A program made the translations under genes and the position numbers. DNA of 64,000 nt, taken from Lacrimispora sinapis (GTDB lineage Bacteria > Bacillota > Clostridia > Lachnospirales > Lachnospiraceae). Shown in pieces: positions 34,777 through 42,294 of this stretch; the stretch's first letter is position 1, and every line of letters begins with the position of its first letter. The stretch spans positions 1,736,001-1,800,000 of the forward strand of contig NZ_CP141832.1 in assembly GCF_043633585.1 (NCBI RefSeq). Reading direction: 5' to 3'. The notes beneath the pieces are model-generated. The model searched no databases and was not told the origin of the DNA. It was given only the letters and a program-made list of their open reading frames with translations.

Positions 34777-35661
34777 ATGAAAATACAAGAGGGAAACGGA
34801 ATCAAGGCACTGTCTGTCATAGGACTGATTGTGACGACAATTATTTGGGGCAGCGCTTTTGTGGTGATGAAAAATTCGGTAGATGTGATTTCTCCTACCT
34901 ATCTGCTGGCATTGCGTTTTACCATTGCTTCCATCGCTTTGGTGGCTATATTCTGGAAACGGGTTCGATCGGTCAGGAAGACGGATCTTATGTGCGGCGG
35001 ACTTTTGGGCGTGTTTCTGTTCGTGAGCTATCTGCTGCAGACCTATGGCCTAAAATACACCACGGCCAGTAAAAATGCTTTTATCACAACCTTATATGTC
35101 ATTCTGGTGCCCTTTTTGCACTGGTTTTTCAACGGAAAGAAACCATCGGGAAATAATTTGGCAGCAGCAGTCATTGCCGTTGCCGGCCTTGCCCTTATCT
35201 CCCTGGAAGGGGATCTGACTGTTAATATAGGCGATTTGCTGACATTGTTATGCGGCCTTTTCTTTGCGTTCCATATCGTGTTTATTGGACGGTATACAAA
35301 GAATCACGATCCCATAGTATTAACGGTGGTTCAGATGGTTGTGGCAGCGGCATTGAGCTGGATGCTGGCTCCGCTGCTGGAAGGAAGTCTGGATTTTAGA
35401 GTCATTGACGGCTCCATGGTTACTGGCTTGCTGTATCTGGGTATTTTCAGCACCATGCTCTGTTTTTTGCTGCAGAATGTAGGACAGAAGCATTTAAGCC
35501 CCAATACGTCTTCGATTATATTGTCATTCGAGGCAGTCTATGGTCTGGTGTTTTCCGTCCTGTTTCTTGGAGAGACAGTTACGGCAAGACTGATGGCAGG
35601 CTGTGTTCTCATGTTTGCGTCCATAATTCTATCCGAATACAGAAAGAAGAGTACCGGCTGA
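34777..35661 (+). CDS. EamA/DMT family transporter
   Basis: 294 residues with ten predicted membrane helices in two EamA repeats. The first helix contains IVTTIIWGSAFVVMK and repeat two ends in SFEAVYGLVFSVLFLGET, both typical of drug/metabolite exporters. The N- and C-terminal ends are short and charged. GAAAGGA lies 15-20 bp before the ATG, so translation may be weak or the start slightly different. Family members export amino acids, nucleobases or other metabolites; the substrate is unknown. Confidence 0.9.
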   Translation: MKIQEGNGIKALSVIGLIVTTIIWGSAFVVMKNSVDVISPTYLLALRFTIASIALVAIFWKRVRSVRKTDLMCGGLLGVFLFVSYLLQTYGLKYTTASKNAFITTLYVILVPFLHWFFNGKKPSGNNLAAAVIAVAGLALISLEGDLTVNIGDLLTLLCGLFFAFHIVFIGRYTKNHDPIVLTVVQMVVAAALSWMLAPLLEGSLDFRVIDGSMVTGLLYLGIFSTMLCFLLQNVGQKHLSPNTSSIILSFEAVYGLVFSVLFLGETVTARLMAGCVLMFASIILSEYRKKSTG

Positions 35662-35672
35662 TTCTGTGAAAT

Positions 35673-35696
35673 AAAGAATATTATTCTTGTTTTTTA
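35673..35696 (+). terminator. Weak terminator after the EamA gene
   Basis: AAGAAT-ATT-ATTCTT (35674-35688) followed by GTTTTTT. The stem has only two G-C pairs. Confidence 0.4.
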
Positions 35697-35732
35697 CCAC
35701 TCCTTCTCGTAAAATTGTTTCCTGATGTATCA

Positions 35733-35761
35733 TTGATAATCTATTTTTACAATGCTATAAT
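35733..35761 (+). promoter_or_regulatory. topB promoter P1
   Basis: TTGATA (35733-35738), 17-bp spacer, TATAAT (35756-35761) with extended TGC. Confidence 0.7.
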
Positions 35762-35792
35762 AAGCTAAAACCATGTTTAAGCAGGTAAATAT

Positions 35793-35821
35793 TTGCTATT
35801 CATAAGTTTTAATGGTATAAT
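35793..35821 (+). promoter_or_regulatory. topB promoter P2
   Basis: TTGCTA (35793-35798), 17-bp spacer, TATAAT (35816-35821). It lies exactly 60 bp downstream of P1, giving tandem promoters. Its +1 falls near 35828, upstream of the chosen start at 35858. Confidence 0.7.
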
Positions 35822-35857
35822 AGTCGGGTTACTATTATGAAAGCAGTGGGGAGATAT

Positions 35858-37909
35858 ATGTCGAAATCGTTATACATTGCAGAAAAACCTAGTGTAGCTC
35901 AGGAATTTGCCAATGCTTTGAAAGTGAAAGGAAGACGCAGTGACGGATACATTGAATCGGACCAGGCGATTATAACCTGGTGCGTGGGTCATCTGGTAAC
36001 TATGAGCTATCCCGAAAGCTACGATCCCAAATTTAAACGATGGAGTTTATCCACCCTTCCGTTTCTTCCCAAAGAATTTAAGTATGAGGTAATACCTGGT
36101 GTTGAAAAGCAATTTAAAATTGTAAGCAGTCTGCTGAACCGGCCGGATGTGGATGTCATATATGTCTGCACTGACTCCGGACGGGAAGGAGAATACATAT
36201 ACCGTCTGGTCGCCCAGATGGCAGGAGTGAAGGACAAGCATCAAAAACGTGTATGGATCGACTCCCAGACGGAAGAGGAGATATTAAGAGGAATCCGGGA
36301 AGCAAAGGATGAATCCGAATATGACAATCTTTCCGCATCTGCCTATTTACGGGCAAAAGAGGATTATCTTATGGGAATTAATTTTTCCCGATTGCTTACA
36401 CTAAGATATGGACAGCACATTTCCAATTATTTAAGGACGGGAAAAAATACGGTCATATCCGTAGGGCGGGTCATGACCTGCGTTTTGGGTATGGTGGTCC
36501 GCAGAGAGCGGGAGGTACGAGATTTTGTAAAAACTCCTTTCTACCGGGTGATAGGCACATTTATAAAGGATGAGATGGATTTTGAGGGCGAATGGAGAAG
36601 TGCGCCCGGCTCTAAGTATTTTGAATCCCCATTTCTTTATAAAGAAAATGGCTTTAAAGAGAGAAAATATGCCGAAGAATTGATCGGGTCCCTGTCAGCT
36701 ATGGAACCTATGGAAGGAACGGTTGTTTCCATAGAAAAGAAAAAGGAAACGAAAAACCCGCCTCTTCTTTACAATCTGGCAGAGTTACAAAATGATTGCT
36801 CCAAGATGTTTAAGATCAGCCCCGATGAAACTCTTAAAGTGGTGCAGGAGCTTTACGAAAAGAAGATGGTCACTTATCCGCGAACCGATGCCAGAGTATT
36901 ATCTACAGCAGTTGCAAAGGATATCCATAAAAACATCAGCGGATTAAAAGGATTTGAACCGTTATCGGCAGCAGCGGCAGAGGTTTTGGAGAACGGCTCT
37001 TACCGTACCATTGAAAAGACCAGATATGTCAATGACAAGCAGATCACGGATCACTATGCCATCATACCCACCGGTCAGGGGCTTGGAGCCGCAAGAGGAC
37101 TGTCTTCCCTGTCGGCAAAAATTTATGAAGTGATCACAAGAAGGTTTTTAAGCATTTTTTATCCTCCGGCTGTTTATCAGAAATATTCCCTGGAGCTGGC
37201 TGCGGAGAAAGAACATTTTTATTCCAGTTTCCGTGTGATGCTGGAGGTCGGCTATTTAAAAATTGCAGACGTCTCCGGTGTTAAGAAAAAAGCTCAGGAA
37301 GAAAAGAACAACGCTTCTTCTGAAAGTAATCCGGATGATAATAATGGGGAAGCTCCCCAGAAAAATATGGATAATCCAGCCTTTATAGCCATGCTTGCAA
37401 CTCTGAAAAAGGGAATGCAGATTCCCATAAAAGGACTTGCAATCAAAGAAGGAGAGACTTCACCTCCCAAACGGTATACGTCCGGTTCCATAATTTTGGC
37501 CATGGAAAATGCAGGTCAGCTGATTGAGGATGAGGAATTACGTGCTCAGATTAAAGGAAGCGGGATTGGAACCAGTGCAACCAGGGCTGAGATATTAAAA
37601 AAGCTGTTTCATATCAAATACCTTTCACTAAACACTAAAACTCAGGTGATTATTCCCACCTTGCTTGGAGAGATGATTTATGATGTGGTCAATGCCTCCA
37701 TTAAACAGCTGTTAAACCCGGAGCTTACGGCAAGCTGGGAAAAAGGACTGACTTATGTATCCGAAGGGTCCATTACCGAAGAAGAGTATATGCAGAAATT
37801 GGCGAATTTTGTTGCCGGACGCACCGCAGGAGTGTTAAGGCTCAATAATCACTACGATCTTCGTAGCGTATTTGATGCCGCGGCAGCTAATTATAAAAAA
37901 CAAAAATAG
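35858..37909 (+). CDS. topB: DNA topoisomerase III (type IA)
   Basis: 683 residues from ATG 35858, supported by GGGGAG a few bases upstream; the in-frame ATG 35837 has no ribosome binding site. TOPRIM: LYIAEKPSVAQEFA, TWCVGHLVTM and CTDSGREGEYIYRL. The catalytic tyrosine is in VTYPRTDARVLS at about residue 345. Core domains continue through GIGTSATRAEILKK. A Ser/Asn-rich insertion (about 475-500) breaks one domain. No zinc ribbons follow, as usual for TopB. It relaxes and decatenates DNA during replication and recombination. Confidence 0.93.
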   Translation: MSKSLYIAEKPSVAQEFANALKVKGRRSDGYIESDQAIITWCVGHLVTMSYPESYDPKFKRWSLSTLPFLPKEFKYEVIPGVEKQFKIVSSLLNRPDVDVIYVCTDSGREGEYIYRLVAQMAGVKDKHQKRVWIDSQTEEEILRGIREAKDESEYDNLSASAYLRAKEDYLMGINFSRLLTLRYGQHISNYLRTGKNTVISVGRVMTCVLGMVVRREREVRDFVKTPFYRVIGTFIKDEMDFEGEWRSAPGSKYFESPFLYKENGFKERKYAEELIGSLSAMEPMEGTVVSIEKKKETKNPPLLYNLAELQNDCSKMFKISPDETLKVVQELYEKKMVTYPRTDARVLSTAVAKDIHKNISGLKGFEPLSAAAAEVLENGSYRTIEKTRYVNDKQITDHYAIIPTGQGLGAARGLSSLSAKIYEVITRRFLSIFYPPAVYQKYSLELAAEKEHFYSSFRVMLEVGYLKIADVSGVKKKAQEEKNNASSESNPDDNNGEAPQKNMDNPAFIAMLATLKKGMQIPIKGLAIKEGETSPPKRYTSGSIILAMENAGQLIEDEELRAQIKGSGIGTSATRAEILKKLFHIKYLSLNTKTQVIIPTLLGEMIYDVVNASIKQLLNPELTASWEKGLTYVSEGSITEEEYMQKLANFVAGRTAGVLRLNNHYDLRSVFDAAAANYKKQK

Positions 37910-37921
37910 GAGATTATTAAC

Positions 37922-38605
37922 ATGAAAAAAGAAGATATGACAAACCAAGATTTATTTGATACGAACCATACGATTGCAAAATTATTATTTGAACAGAACA
38001 CCTATCCATGGGAGATCCTTCCGAAAATCAGCGAGTTCATTGTTTCCCTGGGACAGCGTCTTCCAAAAGATGAATACGTTCATGTGGGAAAGGCCGTATG
38101 GATTCACAAATCAATAAATCTTCCGCCCACAGCATGTATGGGTGAGAATGTAATCATCTGTAAAGGTGCTCAGATCCGCCATTGTGCATTTGTCAGAGGC
38201 AATGCAATCATTGGAGAAGGGGCTGTCGTAGGAAACTCTTCTGAAATCAAGAATTCCATCCTTTTTGACGGTGTTCAGGTTCCTCATTTTAATTATGTCG
38301 GAGATTCTATTTTAGGATACAAGTCTCATATGGGTGCTTCCTCCATCGCTTCCAACGTAAAAACAGACAAGTCTTTGGTTAAGGTGCATGCAGAAGACGG
38401 TGACATCGAAACCGGACTTAAAAAGTTTGGCGCTATCATCGGAGATTTTGCAGAGATCGGCTGCGGTGCGATCTTAAATCCGGGAACCGTTATCGGACCA
38501 AAATCCAATATCTATCCTCTCTCTTGCGTGAGAGTCTGTGTTGATGCAAACTCCATCTACAAGAACCAGGGGGAAGTTGTTGAAAAAGCAGTAACAGAGG
38601 AATAA
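37922..38605 (+). CDS. GlmU-like left-handed beta-helix acyltransferase lacking the uridylyltransferase domain
   Basis: 227 residues following topB by 12 bp, with AGGAGAT upstream. Residues 60-215 are hexapeptide repeats (AVWIHKSINLPPTACMGENV, GNAIIGEGAVVGNSSEI, IGCGAILNPGTVIGPKSNIYP). The segment VPHFNYVGDSILG resembles the acetyltransferase active site of GlmU, where a His precedes NYVGD. The N-terminal 55 residues are helical. It may be a stand-alone N-acetyltransferase on a sugar phosphate or nucleotide sugar; acceptor unknown. Confidence 0.8.
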   Translation: MKKEDMTNQDLFDTNHTIAKLLFEQNTYPWEILPKISEFIVSLGQRLPKDEYVHVGKAVWIHKSINLPPTACMGENVIICKGAQIRHCAFVRGNAIIGEGAVVGNSSEIKNSILFDGVQVPHFNYVGDSILGYKSHMGASSIASNVKTDKSLVKVHAEDGDIETGLKKFGAIIGDFAEIGCGAILNPGTVIGPKSNIYPLSCVRVCVDANSIYKNQGEVVEKAVTEE

Positions 38606-38631
38606 GCATCATTCATATCCTTGAATGTATG

Positions 38632-38666
38632 AAAAGAGCCGCTTCATGATGAAGCAGCTCTTTTTT
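38632..38666. terminator. Convergent terminator between the GlmU-like gene and upp
   Basis: AAAAGAGC-c-GCTTC pairs with GAAGC-a-GCTCTTTT with one mismatch, then TTTT. It can also act on the minus strand for upp, where TTTTC follows. Confidence 0.8.
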
Positions 38667-38682
38667 GATAATTGCCATTGAT

Positions 38683-39324
38683 TTATTTTGTTCCGAAAAT
38701 ACGGTCTCCGGCGTCTCCCAGACCAGGACAGATATAGGCATTTTCATTTAACTCACGGTCTAAATGTCCAACATAGATTTGGATGTCAGGGTGGGCTTCA
38801 TGAAGTCTCTTTAAGCCTTCCGGAGCAGCAATGATTGCCATAAATTTGATATTCTTGCCGCCATACTGCTTGATGAAATCAACCGCTGCCACAGCAGAAC
38901 CACCGGTTGCTAACATAGGATCGGTGACAACGATAGTTCTCTGCTCAATAGGGCTTGGCAGCTTGCAGTAGTATTCATGAGGTTCATGAGTTACTTCATC
39001 CCGGTACAAGCCAATGTGTCCCACCTTTGCGGAAGGAACCAGAGCCAGAATACCATTTACCATACCCAATCCTGCACGGAGGATCGGTACGACTGCCATC
39101 TTCTTGCCGGCGATCATCGGTGTCATACAGGTCTCAATCGGAGTTTCCACTTCAACATCCTGTAATGGAAGATCTCTTAATGCTTCAAAGCCCATCAGCA
39201 TGGCAATCTCTTCGATCAAAGCCCGGAATTCGTTGGTTCCCGTCTTCTTATCTCTTAAGATAGAAATTTTATGCTGAATCAGCGGGTGGGTAAAAACGGT
39301 TACATTGTCCATTGAAAAATCCAT
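38683..39324 (-). CDS. upp: Uracil phosphoribosyltransferase
   Basis: 213 residues, slightly longer than usual at the N-terminus; ATG 39312 (MDNVTVFTHP) is a possible alternative start. Conserved parts: PILRAGLGMVNGI, VGHIGLYRDE, the PRPP loop VVTDPMLATGGSAVAAVDF, and GLGDAGDRIFGTK at the end. It salvages uracil to UMP. It lies 4 bp after uraA, so uptake and salvage are co-transcribed. Confidence 0.97.
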   Translation of the reverse strand: MDFSMDNVTVFTHPLIQHKISILRDKKTGTNEFRALIEEIAMLMGFEALRDLPLQDVEVETPIETCMTPMIAGKKMAVVPILRAGLGMVNGILALVPSAKVGHIGLYRDEVTHEPHEYYCKLPSPIEQRTIVVTDPMLATGGSAVAAVDFIKQYGGKNIKFMAIIAAPEGLKRLHEAHPDIQIYVGHLDRELNENAYICPGLGDAGDRIFGTK

Positions 39325-39328
39325 AGTG

Positions 39329-40669
39329 TTATTTGTCCTTTCTTGAATCTCTTGTTGTATCAGGAACCTCCGGCAGAATCAGGTTCATTAAGACCCCGAC
39401 TACGACTGCAATGAAAAGGCCTGAAATGTTTAATGTAATTGATCCGATCACGACGTTAAGACCGCCGAGCTGTCCGAATCCCAGTCCAAACACCAGAATC
39501 AGTCCAACGATGGATAAATTTCTGCTGTGCGTAAAATCTAAATTGGATTCAGCCAGAGAACGGATACCAACAGCTGCGATCATTCCGAAGAGCATGATTT
39601 CAACTCCGCCCTTTACAGGACCAGGAATGGTCTGAAGGATTGCCCCCATCTTTCCGAATAAGCCGAGGATAATTGCAAATACAGCGGTAATCCGTAACAG
39701 CTTTGGATTATAGTTTTTGGTGGTTGCAAGCACTCCTGTGTTTTCCGCATAAGTCGTATTGGCGGGACCACCTGTAAAACCGGCAAAAAGTGTCGCAATG
39801 CCGTCACCCATGAGCGTACGGTGAAGGCCTGGGTCCTTTAAAAAGTCTTTGCCTACAACCGTTCCATTGGTGGTAATGTCACCGATGTGTTCCATAAATG
39901 TTACACATGCAATAGGAGCAATGGAAAGAATGGCTCCAAGGCTAAACTTGGGAATGGTCATAAAACCTACTCCGTTAGAATCCTTTGTCACATATGGAAT
40001 GTTAATCCAGGAAGCGGAGGTAATTGCCGAATAATCCATGTGGAAGATACCAGCAGCTCCTAAAATTACGCACAACAAATAGCCTGCTGCAATTCCGATG
40101 AGAATAGGAACAAGCTTAAAGAAACCGCGGGCGAAAATGGAGCAGAGAATCACGATGAGTAAGGTAAAGAGGGCAATTCCCAGATTTAACGCAATGGCCG
40201 GAGTCAGTCCGTCAGCAAGGCTTAAATTGCCGGTGGCATCATTAATTGCGGTGCTTGCCAGGTTAATGCCAATCACTACGATGACCGGACCAGTCACTAC
40301 CGGAGGAAATATCCTCTTAATCTTGTCCGAACCTACGATAAATACGATCAGTGCGAAAAGAAGATAGACCAGACCGGCAAAAATAATTCCACCCTGTGCT
40401 AAAGGTACGTTTTCTGGAATCACGGTTCCTTCCGGGCGTGTGATTGAAGTAACCGCAGCCAGAAATGCGAAGGAAGAACCGAGAAACACAGGAACCTTAA
40501 ATTTAGTACAGCAGTGGAATATTAAAGTACCAACGCCTGCAGAAAAAAGTGCCAGCGATGGGTTGAGACCTGTCAGTAAAGGAACCAGTACGGTTGCACC
40601 GAACATGGCGAACAAATGCTGAATACTGAGCAGATAATCTCGGGTTGTGAGTTTTGCATTTTGACTCAT
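39329..40669 (-). CDS. uraA: Uracil/xanthine permease (NCS2 family)
   Basis: 446 residues, about 14 membrane segments. NCS2 landmarks: QHLFAMFGATVLVPLLTGL, VTGPVIVVIGINLA, FMEHIGDITTNGTVVGKDF with the substrate-binding acidic residue, and GGPANTTYAENTGVLATTKN. The uraA-upp pairing and these motifs make uracil the likely substrate. The leader is only about 30 nt long, so there is no room for a PyrR attenuator. Confidence 0.94.
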   Translation of the reverse strand: MSQNAKLTTRDYLLSIQHLFAMFGATVLVPLLTGLNPSLALFSAGVGTLIFHCCTKFKVPVFLGSSFAFLAAVTSITRPEGTVIPENVPLAQGGIIFAGLVYLLFALIVFIVGSDKIKRIFPPVVTGPVIVVIGINLASTAINDATGNLSLADGLTPAIALNLGIALFTLLIVILCSIFARGFFKLVPILIGIAAGYLLCVILGAAGIFHMDYSAITSASWINIPYVTKDSNGVGFMTIPKFSLGAILSIAPIACVTFMEHIGDITTNGTVVGKDFLKDPGLHRTLMGDGIATLFAGFTGGPANTTYAENTGVLATTKNYNPKLLRITAVFAIILGLFGKMGAILQTIPGPVKGGVEIMLFGMIAAVGIRSLAESNLDFTHSRNLSIVGLILVFGLGFGQLGGLNVVIGSITLNISGLFIAVVVGVLMNLILPEVPDTTRDSRKDK

Positions 40670-40702
40670 TTTTTGACTCCATTTCTATTTATTTTCCGTC
40701 CT

Positions 40703-40731
40703 ATTCTATCAGAGAAAGAAGTAAATGGCAA
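40703..40731 (-). promoter_or_regulatory. uraA-upp promoter
   Basis: Minus strand: -35 TTGCCA (40726-40731), 17-bp spacer, -10 TAGAAT (40703-40708). Confidence 0.7.
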
Positions 40732-40740
40732 CTATTTTTA

Positions 40741-41529
40741 CTATTTTGTCACAGGAGTATATGAAACCAGTGCATAATCTCCCAAAGCGTGAGGGACGGG
40801 AATGGAGAAAATGATGGCTCCCTTTTCCTCATAACTAAAGGAATCGGGGAATGCGGGAGTTCCGTCAGGCTGACTAAGCTTAAGCGGAAAATCAGCTTCC
40901 TGGAAGATTTTGGTATATGAGTCAAGATCTGTCTGTGTCCGCATTTCCAAAAGTGCTTCGGTGAGTTCGGCAGAAGCATTGTAAAATTTCACCTGATCGG
41001 AAAGAACATATTCAGCCAGAGTTTCGGGATTTGCGTAATCGGTAAGACCCAGATCCTTTCCCTGGGTTAAATCAACGGTATTTGTATAGAACATATTCAG
41101 AGGATGGGCAGCTCCTTCGGAATAATAGGTCCCGGTATATACTGCCGTAATCCGTTTGGAATCAGCCGAAACGATTCGGGCTTCTATAATAAGCGTATCT
41201 TTTAACGGATCTACGGAATTTGCCTGTAATACTTTAAGGGCATTATTTTTTAGGAGAGTATTGATCTCTTCTTCCTTTTTTTCATCATTTAAATGTGAGA
41301 GAACCGGGTACTGTATGGAAATATTTTTATCTTTGTGGGTTTTTATGGAAGCTGTGATACCGGACTGGGAAGTGGTTTTTTCGGAATAATCCCTGATTAC
41401 GATGGTGCTTGCCTGGCTTTGAGTGGATACAGCATCAGCGGAACCAGCTTTTATATAATTTTTCTGGCCGCAGCTGCTTAAAACAAGTGCACAGCCCAGG
41501 GGAAAAAGGAGAAACCATTTACGTTCCAT
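40741..41529 (-). CDS. DUF3298/DUF4163-type surface lipoprotein
   Basis: 262 residues. The signal peptide MERKWFLLFPLGCALVLSSC ends in lipobox LSSC. The mature part has a KNISIQYPVLSHLND start and an EGAAHPLN stretch, followed by an LTDYANPETLAEYV segment, as in DUF4163/DUF3298 proteins related to RsiV and PdaC. It should be anchored on the outer face of the membrane. Function is unknown; some relatives bind lysozyme or act on peptidoglycan. There is no co-transcribed sigma factor here. Confidence 0.8.
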   Translation of the reverse strand: MERKWFLLFPLGCALVLSSCGQKNYIKAGSADAVSTQSQASTIVIRDYSEKTTSQSGITASIKTHKDKNISIQYPVLSHLNDEKKEEEINTLLKNNALKVLQANSVDPLKDTLIIEARIVSADSKRITAVYTGTYYSEGAAHPLNMFYTNTVDLTQGKDLGLTDYANPETLAEYVLSDQVKFYNASAELTEALLEMRTQTDLDSYTKIFQEADFPLKLSQPDGTPAFPDSFSYEEKGAIIFSIPVPHALGDYALVSYTPVTK

Positions 41530-41651
41530 AATTACGTTACCGCCTTTCCGGATAAGTATTTATAATCAGTATACCATATTTTGTGAAATTATGATAAAGA
41601 AATGGGGATTTAACACGTTTGTATTTTAATTCCTGAGAATAAGTAACATAT

Positions 41652-41710
41652 AAAAAAGGTGGTATAAAGTCAAAACATTTCGCAAAATGTCTTGATTCTA
41701 TACCACCTTT
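41652..41710 (-). terminator. Strong terminator of tRNA-Leu
   Basis: A perfect 12-bp outer stem AAAGGTGGTATA (41655-41666) with its complement (41699-41710), plus inner pairing around ACATTT/AAATGT. Ts follow on the minus strand. Confidence 0.9.
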
Positions 41711-41718
41711 CCACACAA

Positions 41719-41801
41719 TGCCGATGGCCGGATTCGAACCGGCACGGAGGTTATCCGCTGCATTTTGAGTGCAGTGCGTCTGCCAGTTCCGCCACATCGG
41801 C
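41719..41801 (-). tRNA. tRNA-Leu (anticodon CAA)
   Basis: 83-nt minus-strand class II tRNA: acceptor GCCGATG/CATCGGC, anticodon stem CTGCA/TGCAG with loop CTCAAAA, a long variable arm (CGGATAACCTCCG region), T arm GCCGG-TTCGAAT-CCGGC, discriminator A, no encoded CCA. It reads TTG codons. Confidence 0.95.
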
Positions 41802-41821
41802 TCTCGTCTGCAACGATGATT

Positions 41822-41850
41822 ATTCTATCACAGGATTTTCCATTTGGCAA
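41822..41850 (-). promoter_or_regulatory. Promoter of tRNA-Leu
   Basis: Minus strand: -35 TTGCCA (41845-41850), 17-bp spacer, -10 TAGAAT (41822-41827). Confidence 0.7.
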
Positions 41851-41872
41851 GTGTTTTTTTGAGATTATTAAA

Positions 41873-41901
41873 TTGAAAATAGGTTAAATATATTGTATGA
41901 T
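41873..41901 (+). promoter_or_regulatory. Promoter of the zf-HC2/polA/coaE operon
   Basis: -35 TTGAAA (41873-41878), 17-bp spacer, -10 TATGAT (41896-41901). Confidence 0.7.
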
Positions 41902-41935
41902 AGATAAAAGAAATTGTTAAGGAGGTGTCTGAACG

Positions 41936-42283
41936 ATGACATGCAAAGAAGCCGAGGGTCTCGTCATGCCATACATCAGGGATGAACTTACTGACGATGA
42001 ATTAAAAGAATTTCTGGAACACATGGAATCCTGTCCCAGCTGCCGTGATGAACTGGAAATTTATTTTACGGTGGAAGTTGGTATCAGACAATTGGACTCC
42101 GAAACTGGGAACTATAATATAAAAGGAGCTTTGGAAGCAGCGGTGGAACAATCCAAACAAAGAATCCAGGCTGTAAAGCTTATAAAAATTGCCAGATATG
42201 CAGTATCTACGCTGAGTATCATGGCATTAATAATCTCAGTCCTTTTGCAATGCAGAATCTGGATGCAGCAGGGCTTATTATGA
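41936..42283 (+). CDS. Zinc-finger (zf-HC2) membrane protein, anti-sigma-factor-like
   Basis: 115 residues after AAGGAGGTG. The N-terminal MTCKEAE...HMESCPSC gives the C-H-C-C pattern of zf-HC2 anti-sigma domains. A single membrane helix (YAVSTLSIMALIISVLLQ) lies near the C-terminus and no extracytoplasmic sensor follows. No sigma factor gene is adjacent, so its partner must be elsewhere if it is an anti-sigma factor. The end lies 11 bp before the polA start, so it is probably co-transcribed with polA. Confidence 0.8.
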   Translation: MTCKEAEGLVMPYIRDELTDDELKEFLEHMESCPSCRDELEIYFTVEVGIRQLDSETGNYNIKGALEAAVEQSKQRIQAVKLIKIARYAVSTLSIMALIISVLLQCRIWMQQGLL

Positions 42284-42294
42284 TGGGAGAACAG

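Noticed and set aside
40670..40702. PyrR-type attenuator before uraA
   Set aside because: The leader between promoter and start codon is only about 30 nt with no terminator hairpin.
41537..41797. Minus-strand open frame over the tRNA-Leu gene
   Set aside because: It consists mainly of tRNA-Leu and its terminator.
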